Below are positions 42,488 to 51,677 of a DNA stretch of 64,000 nt, piece by piece. The stretch covers positions 1 to 64,000 of the forward strand of contig CALODL010000002.1 of NCBI GenBank assembly GCA_942492115.1, given 5' to 3'. Position numbers and translations under genes: made by a program. Within the stretch, counting starts at the first letter, position 1. Each line of letters opens with the position of its first letter. Below the pieces are notes generated by a model, which worked only from the letters and a program-made list of their open reading frames with translations, had not been told where the DNA came from and searched no databases. Origin of the DNA: CALODL01 sp942492115. Its GTDB lineage: Bacteria; Planctomycetota; Phycisphaerae; UBA1845; CAIVHJ01.

Positions 42488-42929
42488 TGAAATCAAAGTG
42501 TTTCTTCTCGACCGGCTGCACGCTCAATCGCATACCACGTTTGGCGACCAGGATGCCGGAGAGTGCCGCGGTCGATTTGATGGTCTCGAGGCTGATGATC
42601 TCTGGAAAAGCCGCGACGAATTCGACATCGACCATCATCCAGATCGGGTTGTCTTTCGTGGCTTTTTCGTCGTAGTACTTGCTCTTCTTGTCGAGGGCCG
42701 TGTGATCAGGATACGCCGCGGCGCACACTCTGGCGAGCCCGGCGACACCCGCTGGCTTGGCGCTGGAATGATAGAACAGGACTTCGTCGCCGACCCGCAT
42801 GTCGTCACGCATGAGATTGCGCGCCTGGTAATTACGCACGCCTTCCCAGCAGGTTTTCTGATCACGCTGCAGATCCGCGATCGAGTACGTGTTGGGCTCG
42901 CTCTTCATCAACCAGTAATTCTTCGCCAT
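42468..42929 (-). CDS. EVE-domain protein
   Basis: About 153 residues with EVE/thymocyte-nuclear-protein-like motifs: NYWLMKSEPNTYSI, WEGVRNYQARNLMRD, VGDEVLFYHSS, and a C-terminal RLSVQPVE. EVE domains are PUA-like and bind modified bases in nucleic acids. The ATG at 42929 follows AGGTGA and matches the family N-terminus. It lies 33 bp after the SDR gene. Confidence 0.92.
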   Translation of the reverse strand: MAKNYWLMKSEPNTYSIADLQRDQKTCWEGVRNYQARNLMRDDMRVGDEVLFYHSSAKPAGVAGLARVCAAAYPDHTALDKKSKYYDEKATKDNPIWMMVDVEFVAAFPEIISLETIKSTAALSGILVAKRGMRLSVQPVEKKHFDFIRKMAK

Positions 42930-42961
42930 GGGGTCACCTGTGTGGCGCTCGAACGCGACGA

Positions 42962-43783
42962 TCAATGGTTCGGGTGTCGTAATTGCAGGTCAAGCAACTT
43001 TTTGATTGTGGTATTGCAGATCCTCTTACCGGCGTCGATGGTATCATCCGTCGTCCATTTGATCGGGGCCAGCCCGGCGGATGTGACCAGGCGATCATAG
43101 TAGTCGCGTCGAGTGGTCGGTGTGTCATCGCTCAAATGCAACACACCATGGTGGTCAATATCCATGAGGCGGACCAGCGTGGCGACGATATCGTCGCGAT
43201 GTACGAGGTTCAACCACACATGTCCATCGGCCCGTTCAGTTCCCGCAAAACCTGCGGCGCGCTGTGCAGGATCGCGCCCCGGCCCGTAGATGCCACTCAG
43301 CCGGAGCACGGTCGTCGAGAGATTTCGCGCAGAGCAGTTGAGCAACGTTCGCTCGGTTTCGAGCAGGATGTAACCCTCGTCATCGACGGGGCAGGCCAGG
43401 GTTTTTTCGTCAACCCAAGCACCCGAGCAATGACCGAAGACGCGGCTCGAGGACGTGTACACCAATCGGCGAACCGTGGTGTCGTGCGCCAGTGCGGCGA
43501 CCAGATGGCGCGCGCCATCGAGATAGACGGATTGATAGGTACGGCAGGAGCGGCCCGGGGCCACGGCCAGCACGAGGGCGTCGCTGTCTGCGATGGTCCG
43601 GGCGAGCGTGCGCGCGTCATCGAGATCGACCGTCGCCGGTTCGATCCCCGCCTCCAGCAATCGGCTGTGACCGGCTTGCGATGTCGTCGTTCCGACGCAG
43701 TGAACACCCCGGCGGACCAGTTCCGCGCCCAGTGCGGTGCCGACATAGCCACAACCCAGGATGGTGACACGGCGACAGATCAT
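42962..43783 (-). CDS. NAD(P)-dependent epimerase/SDR-family protein (YeeZ-like)
   Basis: The 273-residue protein has an N-terminal Rossmann motif (VTILGCGYVGTALGAEL), VYTSSSRVFGH at the catalytic Ser region, and LRLSGIYGPGRDP, characteristic of extended SDR/epimerase relatives. The usual YxxxK is not obvious (EGYILLETE), as in YeeZ-like members. Substrate unknown. It follows bTHX by 26 bp and is probably co-transcribed with it. Confidence 0.85.
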   Translation of the reverse strand: MICRRVTILGCGYVGTALGAELVRRGVHCVGTTTSQAGHSRLLEAGIEPATVDLDDARTLARTIADSDALVLAVAPGRSCRTYQSVYLDGARHLVAALAHDTTVRRLVYTSSSRVFGHCSGAWVDEKTLACPVDDEGYILLETERTLLNCSARNLSTTVLRLSGIYGPGRDPAQRAAGFAGTERADGHVWLNLVHRDDIVATLVRLMDIDHHGVLHLSDDTPTTRRDYYDRLVTSAGLAPIKWTTDDTIDAGKRICNTTIKKLLDLQLRHPNH

Positions 43784-43809
43784 GCTGTACCGAAGGCATC
43801 AGGAGGTGC

Positions 43810-43944
43810 TCAGCTGGCTTCGGCCTTCTTCTGGCGGCGCTTGTTTTCCTGTGATTTGCGCAGCTTGTTCGAGTTGGGACGGGAGTTTCCGGCCGAGCCA
43901 CGGAAGATCTTGCCACGTCTGGTTCTCTTATCGCCTCTACCCAT
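43810..43944 (-). CDS. Small ribosomal subunit protein bTHX
   Basis: This 44-residue very basic protein begins MGRGDKRTRRGKIFRGS, matching the bTHX family (Thermus THX begins MGKGDRRTRRGKIWRGT). It binds the head of the 30S subunit in organisms that have it. The ATG at 43944 has GAGGAG upstream. The C-terminal tail (KLRKSQENKRRQKKAEAS) is longer than in Thermus. The gene is easily missed because of its size. Confidence 0.93.
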   Translation of the reverse strand: MGRGDKRTRRGKIFRGSAGNSRPNSNKLRKSQENKRRQKKAEAS

Positions 43945-43966
43945 ACTATACTCCTCTTTGTTCGTG

Positions 43967-43986
43967 CCCGTTCCTTCGGGAACGGG
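43967..43986. promoter_or_regulatory. Perfect hairpin between divergent genes, upstream of bTHX
   Basis: CCCGTTCC, TTCG, GGAACGGG: an 8-bp stem with a stable tetraloop (CGAA on the bTHX strand), 23 nt before the bTHX ATG and 22 nt before the dehydrogenase ATG. It could be a 5' UTR control element for either gene. Confidence 0.55.
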
Positions 43987-44007
43987 GCTGCATCAGGGGA
44001 TCTCCAA

Positions 44008-45336
44008 ATGAACGAATCGACCAGTATAAGCGATCGATCGAATGCCGCAAACTGGTGGTGGGCAGCTGCCATGGCGACGAGTGGGGTGTCGGCTTTTCTG
44101 GCCTGCGCGCCGCCACCGAGTGACATGTTCGTCCCGCCACCCAACGCGGCGGTCGAGCCCCTTGTGCTGCAGGAAGTCGCGTCCGGGTTCACGTCTCCGT
44201 TGCAGCTCGTGGAGGACAGTTCGGGGCGGCTCCTGGTCATCGATCAGATCGGTGTGGTCTGGGCCCTCGATGCAGGTGGGATGACCGAGATTCTCGATCT
44301 GCGTGACCGTATGGTCAGGATCAACTCCGGCTACGACGAACGGGGCTTGCTCGGGATCGCGCTGCATCCGCAGCACGCCGACAACGGGCGGGTCTATGTC
44401 AATTACAATGCTCCGTCGTTCACCGCAAATTCGACGACGGTGGTCGCCGAGTTCGAGTTCGATGCAGATGGCAGGATCGATGCGGCGACCGAGCGTGTGA
44501 TCCTCGAGATCGATCAACCTCAGAGCAACCACAATGGTGGTCACCTTGTCTTTGGTCCCGATGGAATGCTGTATATCGCCAGTGGGGATGGGGGCGGCGC
44601 CAATGACGTCGGAGTCGGGCACACCCCGGGGTTGGGCAACGGCCAGGACCTCAATACGCTGCTGGGTAAGATTCTACGCATCGATATCGACGCGGCCGAG
44701 CCCTATGCCATTCCGCAGGATAATCCATTCATAGCTACTCCGGACGCCCGTCCCGAGATTTGGGCCTACGGTTTTCGCAACCCCTGGGGCATGTCTTTCG
44801 ATTCGGCGACCGGCGAACTGTTTGTTGCCGACGTCGGGCAGAATCGCTTCGAAGAGATCAACATCGTCGAACGTGGCGGGAATTACGGGTGGAACATTCG
44901 TGAAGGCAGGGCCTGCTTCGATGCGGACGACCCGAACCAGGACGCCCCTGCGTGTTCGACCGCGGGGTTACGCGAACCGATTCTGGTCTACCCACACGAA
45001 GGCGCTGACGGTGGAGTGGTCGGAATCTCGGTCATCGGTGGTGCCGTCTATCGTGGAGCGGCCGTGCCCGCGCTGGTTGGGACCTACGTGTTCGGTGACT
45101 GGAGTCGCAGCTTCACCACGGCCACGGGATCTGTGTTCCTGGGTTCGGTCGATGACGTGGGCCAATGGACCATGGTTCACCCGACGATCGACGACGACGC
45201 CGGCTCGGCGCTGAACGGTCACGTTGTGGGGTTCGGCCGCGATCGGGCGGGTGAGCTTTATGTCCTGACCAGCCGCAACAGCGGTCCTCAAGGGACCACG
45301 GGCACGGTCGCCAAGATCGTTCCTAGCAGCAACTGA
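44008..45336 (+). CDS. Glucose/sorbosone dehydrogenase-like (PQQ-type) lipoprotein
   Basis: The 442-residue protein has a signal ending in AFLACAPPP, a near-lipobox. The mature part is a six-bladed propeller of the GSDH/sorbosone dehydrogenase family: GFTSPLQLVEDSSGRLLVIDQ, RGLLGIALHP, NHNGGHLVFGPDGMLYIASGDGG, PEIWAYGFRNPWGMSFD, LFVADVGQNRFEEINIV, NYGWNIREG. Members oxidise sugars with PQQ, but no quinoprotein partner or PQQ gene is seen here. Monocistronic, divergent from bTHX. Confidence 0.88.
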   Translation: MNESTSISDRSNAANWWWAAAMATSGVSAFLACAPPPSDMFVPPPNAAVEPLVLQEVASGFTSPLQLVEDSSGRLLVIDQIGVVWALDAGGMTEILDLRDRMVRINSGYDERGLLGIALHPQHADNGRVYVNYNAPSFTANSTTVVAEFEFDADGRIDAATERVILEIDQPQSNHNGGHLVFGPDGMLYIASGDGGGANDVGVGHTPGLGNGQDLNTLLGKILRIDIDAAEPYAIPQDNPFIATPDARPEIWAYGFRNPWGMSFDSATGELFVADVGQNRFEEINIVERGGNYGWNIREGRACFDADDPNQDAPACSTAGLREPILVYPHEGADGGVVGISVIGGAVYRGAAVPALVGTYVFGDWSRSFTTATGSVFLGSVDDVGQWTMVHPTIDDDAGSALNGHVVGFGRDRAGELYVLTSRNSGPQGTTGTVAKIVPSSN

Positions 45337-45361
45337 ACAGGTCACATCCGCCGAGGAGGCC

Positions 45362-45586
45362 ATGCGTCTGAGCCAGGCCAACCTCCAGGCTGGAACGTTG
45401 ACGACCTTTGATGTCCTGCAGGCTCAGGATGCCGTGGCGCAGGCGCGGTTGCGCTATGCGGGTGCCGTGGTCAACTACAACCAGGCGCAAGTCGACTTAA
45501 TTGCCGCAGTCGGGTTGATCAACGCTGAATCACTGGGCCTCGAGCCCACCACAGAACCGGTGGCCGCAATGGGGATTGACGACTAG
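45362..45586 (+). pseudogene. C-terminal remnant of a TolC-family outer-membrane efflux protein
   Basis: The 74 residues match the last helical hairpin of TolC-type channels (RLSQANLQAGTLTTFDVLQAQ; LRYAGAVVNYNQAQVDLI). Family-like coding (EQVTSAEEA) continues in frame upstream of the ATG to about 45335, immediately at the end of the previous gene, so the reading frame is truncated rather than a genuine small gene. The rest of the approximately 400-residue protein is missing. AGGAGG is close to the ATG, so a fragment could still be made. Confidence 0.7.
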
Positions 45587-45684
45587 ACTCATGGTACACG
45601 GGCGCGCGTGGCGCTCGGCTGACATGACGCCAATGGGCATACGGGTCATGAGCCACGCGTTGGCGCATGGATCGGGGCAGAAAC

Positions 45685-47097
45685 ATGAACGGCGAAACAG
45701 GGGATCGACCGCAAACACTCGGGCAACTGCGCGAGAGCGGGTGGACGTCCAAATCTGTCCGCCAGGAAGTCCACGACAACCTGCTCCGGCGGCTGGGTGC
45801 AGAAGAACCGCTGTTCCCGGGCATCATCGGCTATGACGACACGGTCATCCCGCAAATCACTTTGGCGCTGCTTGCTCAGCACGACATGTTGTTCCTTGGC
45901 GAGAAGGGCCAGGCCAAGAGTCGCATCATGCGCGGTCTGGTCGACTTCCTCGATCCTGAGATCCCGTTCGTTGCCGGCACGGAGCTCCACGATGATCCAC
46001 TGCAACCGATGACGTGTCAGGCGCGTGAGCTGATCCGGCGTCTCGGAGACGACACACCTGTTGACTGGTGGCCGCGAGCTGAGCGCTACGTCGAGCGGTT
46101 GGCTCCGGGGTCCAAGTTTGCCGACCTCATTGGCGAAATCGATCCGGCCAAGCTGGCTGCCGGCACGAGCATGAGTACGGAGGACGCCCTGCACTTTGGC
46201 CTCATTCCCCGGATGAACCGCGGCATTTTCGCCATGAACGAAGTGCCCGAACTCGACGAGCTGGTCCAGGTCGGCCTGTTTAACATCCTCGAGGAACGCG
46301 ATGTGCAAATCCGTGGCTACCCAGTCCGGTTCGATCTCGACATCCTGATCCTGTTCTCGGCCAATCCGGCCACGTACAATCGTAGCGGCAAAGTCATCCC
46401 CCAACTGAAGGATCGCATCGGTTCACTGGTGCGTACCCATTATCCGCGCGAACGCGAACTGGGGATCACCATCATGGAACAGGAGGCTCGGGTGCAGCTG
46501 GGGGGTGACCATCCTGTGCGCGTGCCCCTGTTCATGAAAGAAGTCTGCGAGCAGATGACCATCGCGGCCCGGGCCAGCGACTTCGTCGATGCGGCGTCAG
46601 GCGTCAGCGCCCGCTTTTCGATCGCCAACTACCGGACTCTGATCGCCAGCGCCCGCCGCCGGGCCGTATTGCTCAAAGAGCCACATGCCATCCCGCGCAT
46701 CTCCGACCTCACGCACACGGTGACCAGCAGTTTGGGCAAGCTCGAACTGGACATGATGAGCAGCCACCAGATGAACGAGGAGCATGTCATCGAGTCCATT
46801 CAGTTGTCCGCCGTGAAGACTGTGTTCGACGAGTACGCAGATCGCCACGGTTTCGACGACATCAGCGAGATCTTCGGAAAGGGTGTCACGATCGAAGTCG
46901 GTGATCTGTTGCCTTCGAGCCACTATGCCGAACTGCTCAAACGCGTCCCACCGGTGTGGGACAAGGCCTTCGAAGTCAATGCGTCCGAAGATCCGGCCAT
47001 GCGCGCCAGCTGTGTCGAATTCGTCCTTGCCGGCCTGTATGCCCACGAGCGCATCTCCCGGGCGACCCGTTTCGGGCGGGTGAGTTACGATTTCTGA
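45685..47097 (+). CDS. MoxR/ChlI-like AAA ATPase
   Basis: About 470 residues. The P-loop is MLFLGEKGQAKSR and the Walker-B region GIFAMNEVPELDE has Asn where Asp is usual. The sensor region LILFSANPATYNRSGKVIPQLKDR and Arg-rich RTHYPRE follow. It is paired with a VWA protein whose ATG overlaps its stop codon (TGATG). Such AAA/VWA pairs act as chaperone- or chelatase-like machines, as in Mg-chelatase I/D or MoxR/VWA systems. Target unknown. The ATG at 45685 is preferred over 45667 because of its GGGG spacing. Confidence 0.88.
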   Translation: MNGETGDRPQTLGQLRESGWTSKSVRQEVHDNLLRRLGAEEPLFPGIIGYDDTVIPQITLALLAQHDMLFLGEKGQAKSRIMRGLVDFLDPEIPFVAGTELHDDPLQPMTCQARELIRRLGDDTPVDWWPRAERYVERLAPGSKFADLIGEIDPAKLAAGTSMSTEDALHFGLIPRMNRGIFAMNEVPELDELVQVGLFNILEERDVQIRGYPVRFDLDILILFSANPATYNRSGKVIPQLKDRIGSLVRTHYPRERELGITIMEQEARVQLGGDHPVRVPLFMKEVCEQMTIAARASDFVDAASGVSARFSIANYRTLIASARRRAVLLKEPHAIPRISDLTHTVTSSLGKLELDMMSSHQMNEEHVIESIQLSAVKTVFDEYADRHGFDDISEIFGKGVTIEVGDLLPSSHYAELLKRVPPVWDKAFEVNASEDPAMRASCVEFVLAGLYAHERISRATRFGRVSYDF

Positions 47098-48815
47098 TGA
47101 GTGCTCGCGATGGTCAATCCGCGCGCCACCGCCAACCCGGTGGCGTGGTGCATACCTATCTCGGTTACGATCCGATCAAGTTTCCGCTGCCTGACGGCGA
47201 AGCCGGCGATGTCGTTTCGCCGGCGTTCGATCACATGATGCTGTACGGTTCGCTCGACGAGCTGACCCCCGAGCAACTGGCTGACGCGGTTCAGCTCGAT
47301 CCCGAGCAGATCACCGGACTTGGTCCTTCGCTTGCTGCCCTGATTGCCATGCTCGAAGAGCGCAAGCGCCGTATTCTCGAAACCTACGAAACCTGCACCG
47401 CACGTCGAGAAGCCGAGGCCAGCTATCAGGCTGCCGGCAGCGCCATAGAGGTGCCGGAGGCGCGTCGTCGTGCGTATGAGAACGCCATCCGCCGGAAGCA
47501 GCTCGTTGACCTTGAACGCATGTGGTATCGCAGCGATCAGAGCGGTTCGTTCGCCCAGGAACTTGTCGGGCTCATGCAGCACTTGCACAATCACTACGAG
47601 GTCGAACAGCTGGCCGCACGGTACCCCTTCAGCGGCAAAGAATCTCTGAGTATCGATGACGCCATATCAATCAAGGAGGACCTCGAGACGATCGACAAGC
47701 TGCTCGAGCAGCTGCGCGAAGCCGCGCGGAACGCCAAAGTCTATCTGATCGATATGGATAGTCTGGCACGGTTTGCCGAGTCGCAGCAAATCGATGAGTT
47801 GTCGGCAATTCAGCGCCAGGTCGCAGACATCATCGAACAATTGGCTGAACAACAGGGACTGCGCCGTGGCCCCGATGGCTACAAGTTGACACCTCGTGCC
47901 ATGAAGCTGTTCCAATCGAAGCTGCTTGACCACATCTTCAGTGACCTGCAGGCCTCGCGAACCGGCCGCCACGACGTCCAGGTCGCTGGAGAGGGCGCTG
48001 TCGAGCTGCAGCGAACCAAGTCCTATGAGTTCGGTGATTCGCTGGCCAATATGGACGTCACCGGAACCCTGATCAATGCCATGGTGCGTTCCGGCGAGGG
48101 ACTGCCGATCCGCATCAAGCCCGAAGATATCGATGTTCACCTGACGCGCAACACGCCCAAGTGCGCGACGGTCGTGTGTATGGACATGAGCGGATCGATG
48201 CGCTGGGGGGGACAGTACGTCAATGTCAAACGCATGGCCATGGCGCTGCATGGGCTGATTCGTACCGAATACCCGGGTGATTTTCTCGACTTCATCGAAG
48301 TGTGTACATTGCCCAGGCGGCGCACTATCGCAGAGATTCCAGAGCTCATGCCGCGGCCCGTGACCATCCACGATCCGGTGGTCCGTCTGAAAGCGGATAT
48401 GGGCAGCGGGAAACTGACCGAATTCGATCTGCCTCCGCACTTCACGAATATTCAACACGGTCTGCAGTTGGCCAGGCGGTTACTGCAGGTCCAGGACACC
48501 CCGAACCGCCAGGTCATTCTCATTACCGACGGTCTGCCCACGGCGCACTTCGAGGACCGCTGGCTGTACCTGCTTTATCCGCCGGATCGCCGCACGGAGC
48601 ACTTCACCATGCGCGAGGGCTTGCTGTGTCGTGATGAAGGCATTGTCCTCAACCTGTTTCTGTTATCGAGCTGGAATCAGTCGGAAGAGGATGTGCGCTT
48701 TGCCCATCGCCTGACGGAACGAACCGGCGGACGGGTGTTTTTCGTTGGCGGCCGTGACCTCGACCGCTATGTCGTTTGGGACTATCTCAAGCGGCGGAGG
48801 TACACAGTCGGCTAA
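47097..48815 (+). CDS. VWA-domain protein, partner of the AAA ATPase
   Basis: About 572 residues. The N-terminal half is helical and coiled-coil. The C-terminal half is a von Willebrand A domain with the MIDAS motif CMDMSGSM (DxSxS), a Thr-containing middle segment and VILITDGLPT. It is translationally coupled to the AAA gene. In this family the VWA protein presents or recognises the substrate while the AAA subunit hydrolyses ATP. Confidence 0.9.
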   Translation: MSARDGQSARHRQPGGVVHTYLGYDPIKFPLPDGEAGDVVSPAFDHMMLYGSLDELTPEQLADAVQLDPEQITGLGPSLAALIAMLEERKRRILETYETCTARREAEASYQAAGSAIEVPEARRRAYENAIRRKQLVDLERMWYRSDQSGSFAQELVGLMQHLHNHYEVEQLAARYPFSGKESLSIDDAISIKEDLETIDKLLEQLREAARNAKVYLIDMDSLARFAESQQIDELSAIQRQVADIIEQLAEQQGLRRGPDGYKLTPRAMKLFQSKLLDHIFSDLQASRTGRHDVQVAGEGAVELQRTKSYEFGDSLANMDVTGTLINAMVRSGEGLPIRIKPEDIDVHLTRNTPKCATVVCMDMSGSMRWGGQYVNVKRMAMALHGLIRTEYPGDFLDFIEVCTLPRRRTIAEIPELMPRPVTIHDPVVRLKADMGSGKLTEFDLPPHFTNIQHGLQLARRLLQVQDTPNRQVILITDGLPTAHFEDRWLYLLYPPDRRTEHFTMREGLLCRDEGIVLNLFLLSSWNQSEEDVRFAHRLTERTGGRVFFVGGRDLDRYVVWDYLKRRRYTVG

Positions 48816-48885
48816 GCGGCACGCTGTCCGCCTGCGCCAATTGGATAAAGCGCCAACCCCCGTTACCATACCGCCACAGAAAACA

Positions 48886-49869
48886 ATGCCCGCCATCGAA
48901 GTCCGAGATCTGTCCAAGACCTACCGCGTCCATCAACGTCCTGGGGGTCTGCGCGCGGCGTTCAAAGCATTGTTCAAACGAACGTATAAGGAAGTCCGGG
49001 CAGTGGAGCGGATCAGCTTCACCATCGAGCCCGGTGAAATGGTTGGTTTTCTGGGGCCCAATGGTGCAGGGAAGACCACCACGCTCAAAATGCTCAGTGG
49101 GTTGATCTTTCCCACTTCCGGTGCGATCCGCGTGCTGGGCTTCGAGCCACAGCAACGGAGCAACGCATACCGTCGACAGTTCGCGCTGTTGATGGGCCAG
49201 AAGAACCAGTTGTGGTGGGATCTGCCGGCGGCTGATTCATTTCTTCTTCATCAGAGGATCTACGACATTCCGCAGCAGAGCTATGTCAGCCAGTTGGCCG
49301 AGCTGACCGAACTGCTCGATGTCTCTGACCTGATCAATCAACCGGTTCGGGAGTTGAGTCTCGGCGAACGTATGAAGATGGAGCTCATCGCCGCGTTGCT
49401 GCATTCACCCCGTGTCCTCTTGCTCGACGAGCCGACCATCGGTCTCGATGTGGTGGCCCAGGCGGGGATCAGGCAGTGTCTGCGCGAATACAACACGCGT
49501 CAGGGGGTCACAATCGTTCTGACCAGCCACTACATGCAGGACATCGAGGCGTTGTGCGAGCGCGTCATCGTGATCAATCAGGGGCGTTTGATTCACGATG
49601 GTCCTCTCAGTGACATTGTCGAGCGCTTTGCTGCCGGAAAACTCGTGACTTTGCATTTTCGCGACGCGGACATTCCTGACGACTTTGGCACGCTCGGGGA
49701 GGTGGTCAAGTCCGCACCCCACACGGTCACGCTGCGCGTGGCGCGTGATTCGGTTGCGCAGGCAACCGCGGACCTGCTCACCCGTTTCCAGGTTCAGGAC
49801 ATTACAGTCGAGGATCCGCCAATCGAGGAAACCATTGCTGACGTCTTCGCCGGGGAGGGGGAGGCGTGA
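48886..49869 (+). CDS. ABC transporter ATP-binding protein (ABC-2 exporter)
   Basis: About 327 residues: Walker A GPNGAGKTTTLKML, signature LSLGERMKMELIAAL, Walker B VLLLDEPTIGLDVV and the H-loop TSHYMQD. The N-terminal region is typical of COG4586-type exporters (SKTYRVHQRPGGLRAAFKALF). The ATG at 48886 starts the conserved fold. It overlaps the first permease gene by 4 bp, and a second permease follows. Confidence 0.94.
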   Translation: MPAIEVRDLSKTYRVHQRPGGLRAAFKALFKRTYKEVRAVERISFTIEPGEMVGFLGPNGAGKTTTLKMLSGLIFPTSGAIRVLGFEPQQRSNAYRRQFALLMGQKNQLWWDLPAADSFLLHQRIYDIPQQSYVSQLAELTELLDVSDLINQPVRELSLGERMKMELIAALLHSPRVLLLDEPTIGLDVVAQAGIRQCLREYNTRQGVTIVLTSHYMQDIEALCERVIVINQGRLIHDGPLSDIVERFAAGKLVTLHFRDADIPDDFGTLGEVVKSAPHTVTLRVARDSVAQATADLLTRFQVQDITVEDPPIEETIADVFAGEGEA

Positions 49870-50672
49870 TTGCCAAGTATGGGACGGTCTTTCGCATTGC
49901 GCTTGCGGAACGCATGGTCTACCGTTTTGATTTCTTCCTGTCGACGTTTCTCCGTTTTGTGCCGATCATCACGACCATTGTCTTGTGGCGGGCGATCTAC
50001 GATGGTGCAGACACTGAGGAAGTAGGCGGCCTGTCGTACAACTCGATGGTGTCCTATTACCTGTTGGTCATGGTCAGCCGGGCCTTTGGCAGCATGCCGG
50101 GACTGGCCAGCGGCATTGCCAGCGACGTCCGCGACGGTGATCTGCGCAAGTTTCTGCTCCAGCCCATTCACTACCCCGTATACCTCATCGTGCTGCGTGC
50201 TGCCCACAAGATTGTGTATTACGTGACTGCGGCGGTTCCGTTTGCGATTGTGTTCTGGATGTGCCGCAGCTATCTGCCGGAGTGGCCGACTCTTCAGCAC
50301 TTTGTCGCTTATGTGCTGAGCCTGGTGCTGAGCTTCGCGCTGGGCTTCACATTCCATTGTTTCGTCGGCATGCTCTCGTTCTGGTTCCTCGAGGTCAGCA
50401 GCCTGCTGTACATCGTGATGATCGCGCAATACTTCCTGTCAGGGCACATGTTTCCATTGAGCCTGTTACCCGACACACTCCGGACCATCGTGTCGTGGAT
50501 GCCTTTTGCATACGAGACCTATTACCCGACTCTGATTGGCCTGCAGACCCTCACCGGCGCCGAGGCATGGTGGGTGATTGCTGTTCAGGTTGGATGGATC
50601 ACAGTACTCGGCACGCTCACGCTCGTGGCCTGGCGCCGCGGCCTCCGGCGCTACGCCGCCTTTGGAGGATGA
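49866..50672 (+). CDS. ABC-2 permease subunit 1
   Basis: The 268-residue protein has about six transmembrane helices and the ABC-2/COG4587 pattern (RIALAERMVYRFDFFLSTFLR; GDLRKFLLQPIHYPVYLIVLR; FLSGHMFPLSLLP). The GTG start overlaps the ATPase stop codon by 4 bp. It pairs with the ATPase and with the second permease at 50859-51659. Substrate unknown. Confidence 0.92.
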   Translation: MIAKYGTVFRIALAERMVYRFDFFLSTFLRFVPIITTIVLWRAIYDGADTEEVGGLSYNSMVSYYLLVMVSRAFGSMPGLASGIASDVRDGDLRKFLLQPIHYPVYLIVLRAAHKIVYYVTAAVPFAIVFWMCRSYLPEWPTLQHFVAYVLSLVLSFALGFTFHCFVGMLSFWFLEVSSLLYIVMIAQYFLSGHMFPLSLLPDTLRTIVSWMPFAYETYYPTLIGLQTLTGAEAWWVIAVQVGWITVLGTLTLVAWRRGLRRYAAFGG

Positions 50673-50858
50673 CCTGGTGGTGCGGACCCGCCTACCCATC
50701 GCACACACTCACATGTCCCCGTGCGGCAGCTGGACCATGGAGGATGACCGCACGCCCGTTGCCGCCCAACCTCTTACGACCGAAAAAGGGGTCAGGAGCC
50801 CTTGTTGGGAGACGCAGGGTGTTGGGTCTCTTGAGGTTGTGGCGGCGGGGGTGGGCCA

Positions 50859-51659
50859 GTGATGCGCTACCTGCGGATTCTGTCGTGTTGCTGGAAGAAC
50901 AGCCTGATACGCGAAATGGGCTTCCGTACGCATTTCGTGCTCAATGTGGTCAGCGAATTGGGCTGGGTCGGCATGATGCTCGTCTTCGTCGAGGTGATCT
51001 ATGCCAACACGCGTCACATCCGCGGCTGGGACGAGCACCAGTATCTATTTCTACTGGGTACGCACATGATTCTCGCCAGCGTGTTCGAGGCGTTCCTGTT
51101 CGGCAATTGCTGGCGCTTCAGCGAATTGATCCGCAAGGGGGACCTCGATTTTCTGCTGTTGCGGCCTGTCTCTACGCAGTTTCTCGTCAGCATCGAGCGC
51201 GTAAACTACTCGGCATTGGCCAATCTTCCGGTAGGCGTTGGCATTTGTATCTACGCAGCGGTTCAGGCGAACATCGAGGTCACGCCTGTTCGTCTTGCAT
51301 TGTTCATCGTATTGATCGGTGCGGGCCTGACGACGCTCTACGCGCTGTTGTTCATGTTTGCAGTGACGAGCATCTGGCTCATCCGGCAGACCGGTCTCGA
51401 GCACCTGTGGTTTTATACGGTTAGCTTGGCCCGCTATCCTGCTGAGATCTACAGACCGTTTGCCGGTGGTGTGATGTGGTTCATTCTGGTGTTCATCTTC
51501 CCGGTCCTGCTCGTAGCCAATCTGCCGGCAGGTGTGATCATTCGGACGTTCAATCCGATGATGGTCGGCTATTCGTGTGGCGTGGCAGTGGTCCTTGCAG
51601 CTCTGTCCGCGCTCATGTTTCGCTTGGCATTGCGGTGGTATCGTTCGGCCAGCAGTTGA
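50859..51659 (+). CDS. ABC-2 permease subunit 2
   Basis: The 266-residue protein has about six transmembrane helices and ABC-2/COG3694-like motifs (GDLDFLLLRPVSTQFLVS; NPMMVGYSCGVAVVLAALSAL). It completes a three-gene exporter. The start may be the GTG at 50859 or the ATG at 50862. A 186-bp gap separates it from permease 1, unusual for such operons. Confidence 0.92.
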   Translation: MMRYLRILSCCWKNSLIREMGFRTHFVLNVVSELGWVGMMLVFVEVIYANTRHIRGWDEHQYLFLLGTHMILASVFEAFLFGNCWRFSELIRKGDLDFLLLRPVSTQFLVSIERVNYSALANLPVGVGICIYAAVQANIEVTPVRLALFIVLIGAGLTTLYALLFMFAVTSIWLIRQTGLEHLWFYTVSLARYPAEIYRPFAGGVMWFILVFIFPVLLVANLPAGVIIRTFNPMMVGYSCGVAVVLAALSALMFRLALRWYRSASS

Positions 51660-51677
51660 AAGAGCGAAGACACTGGA

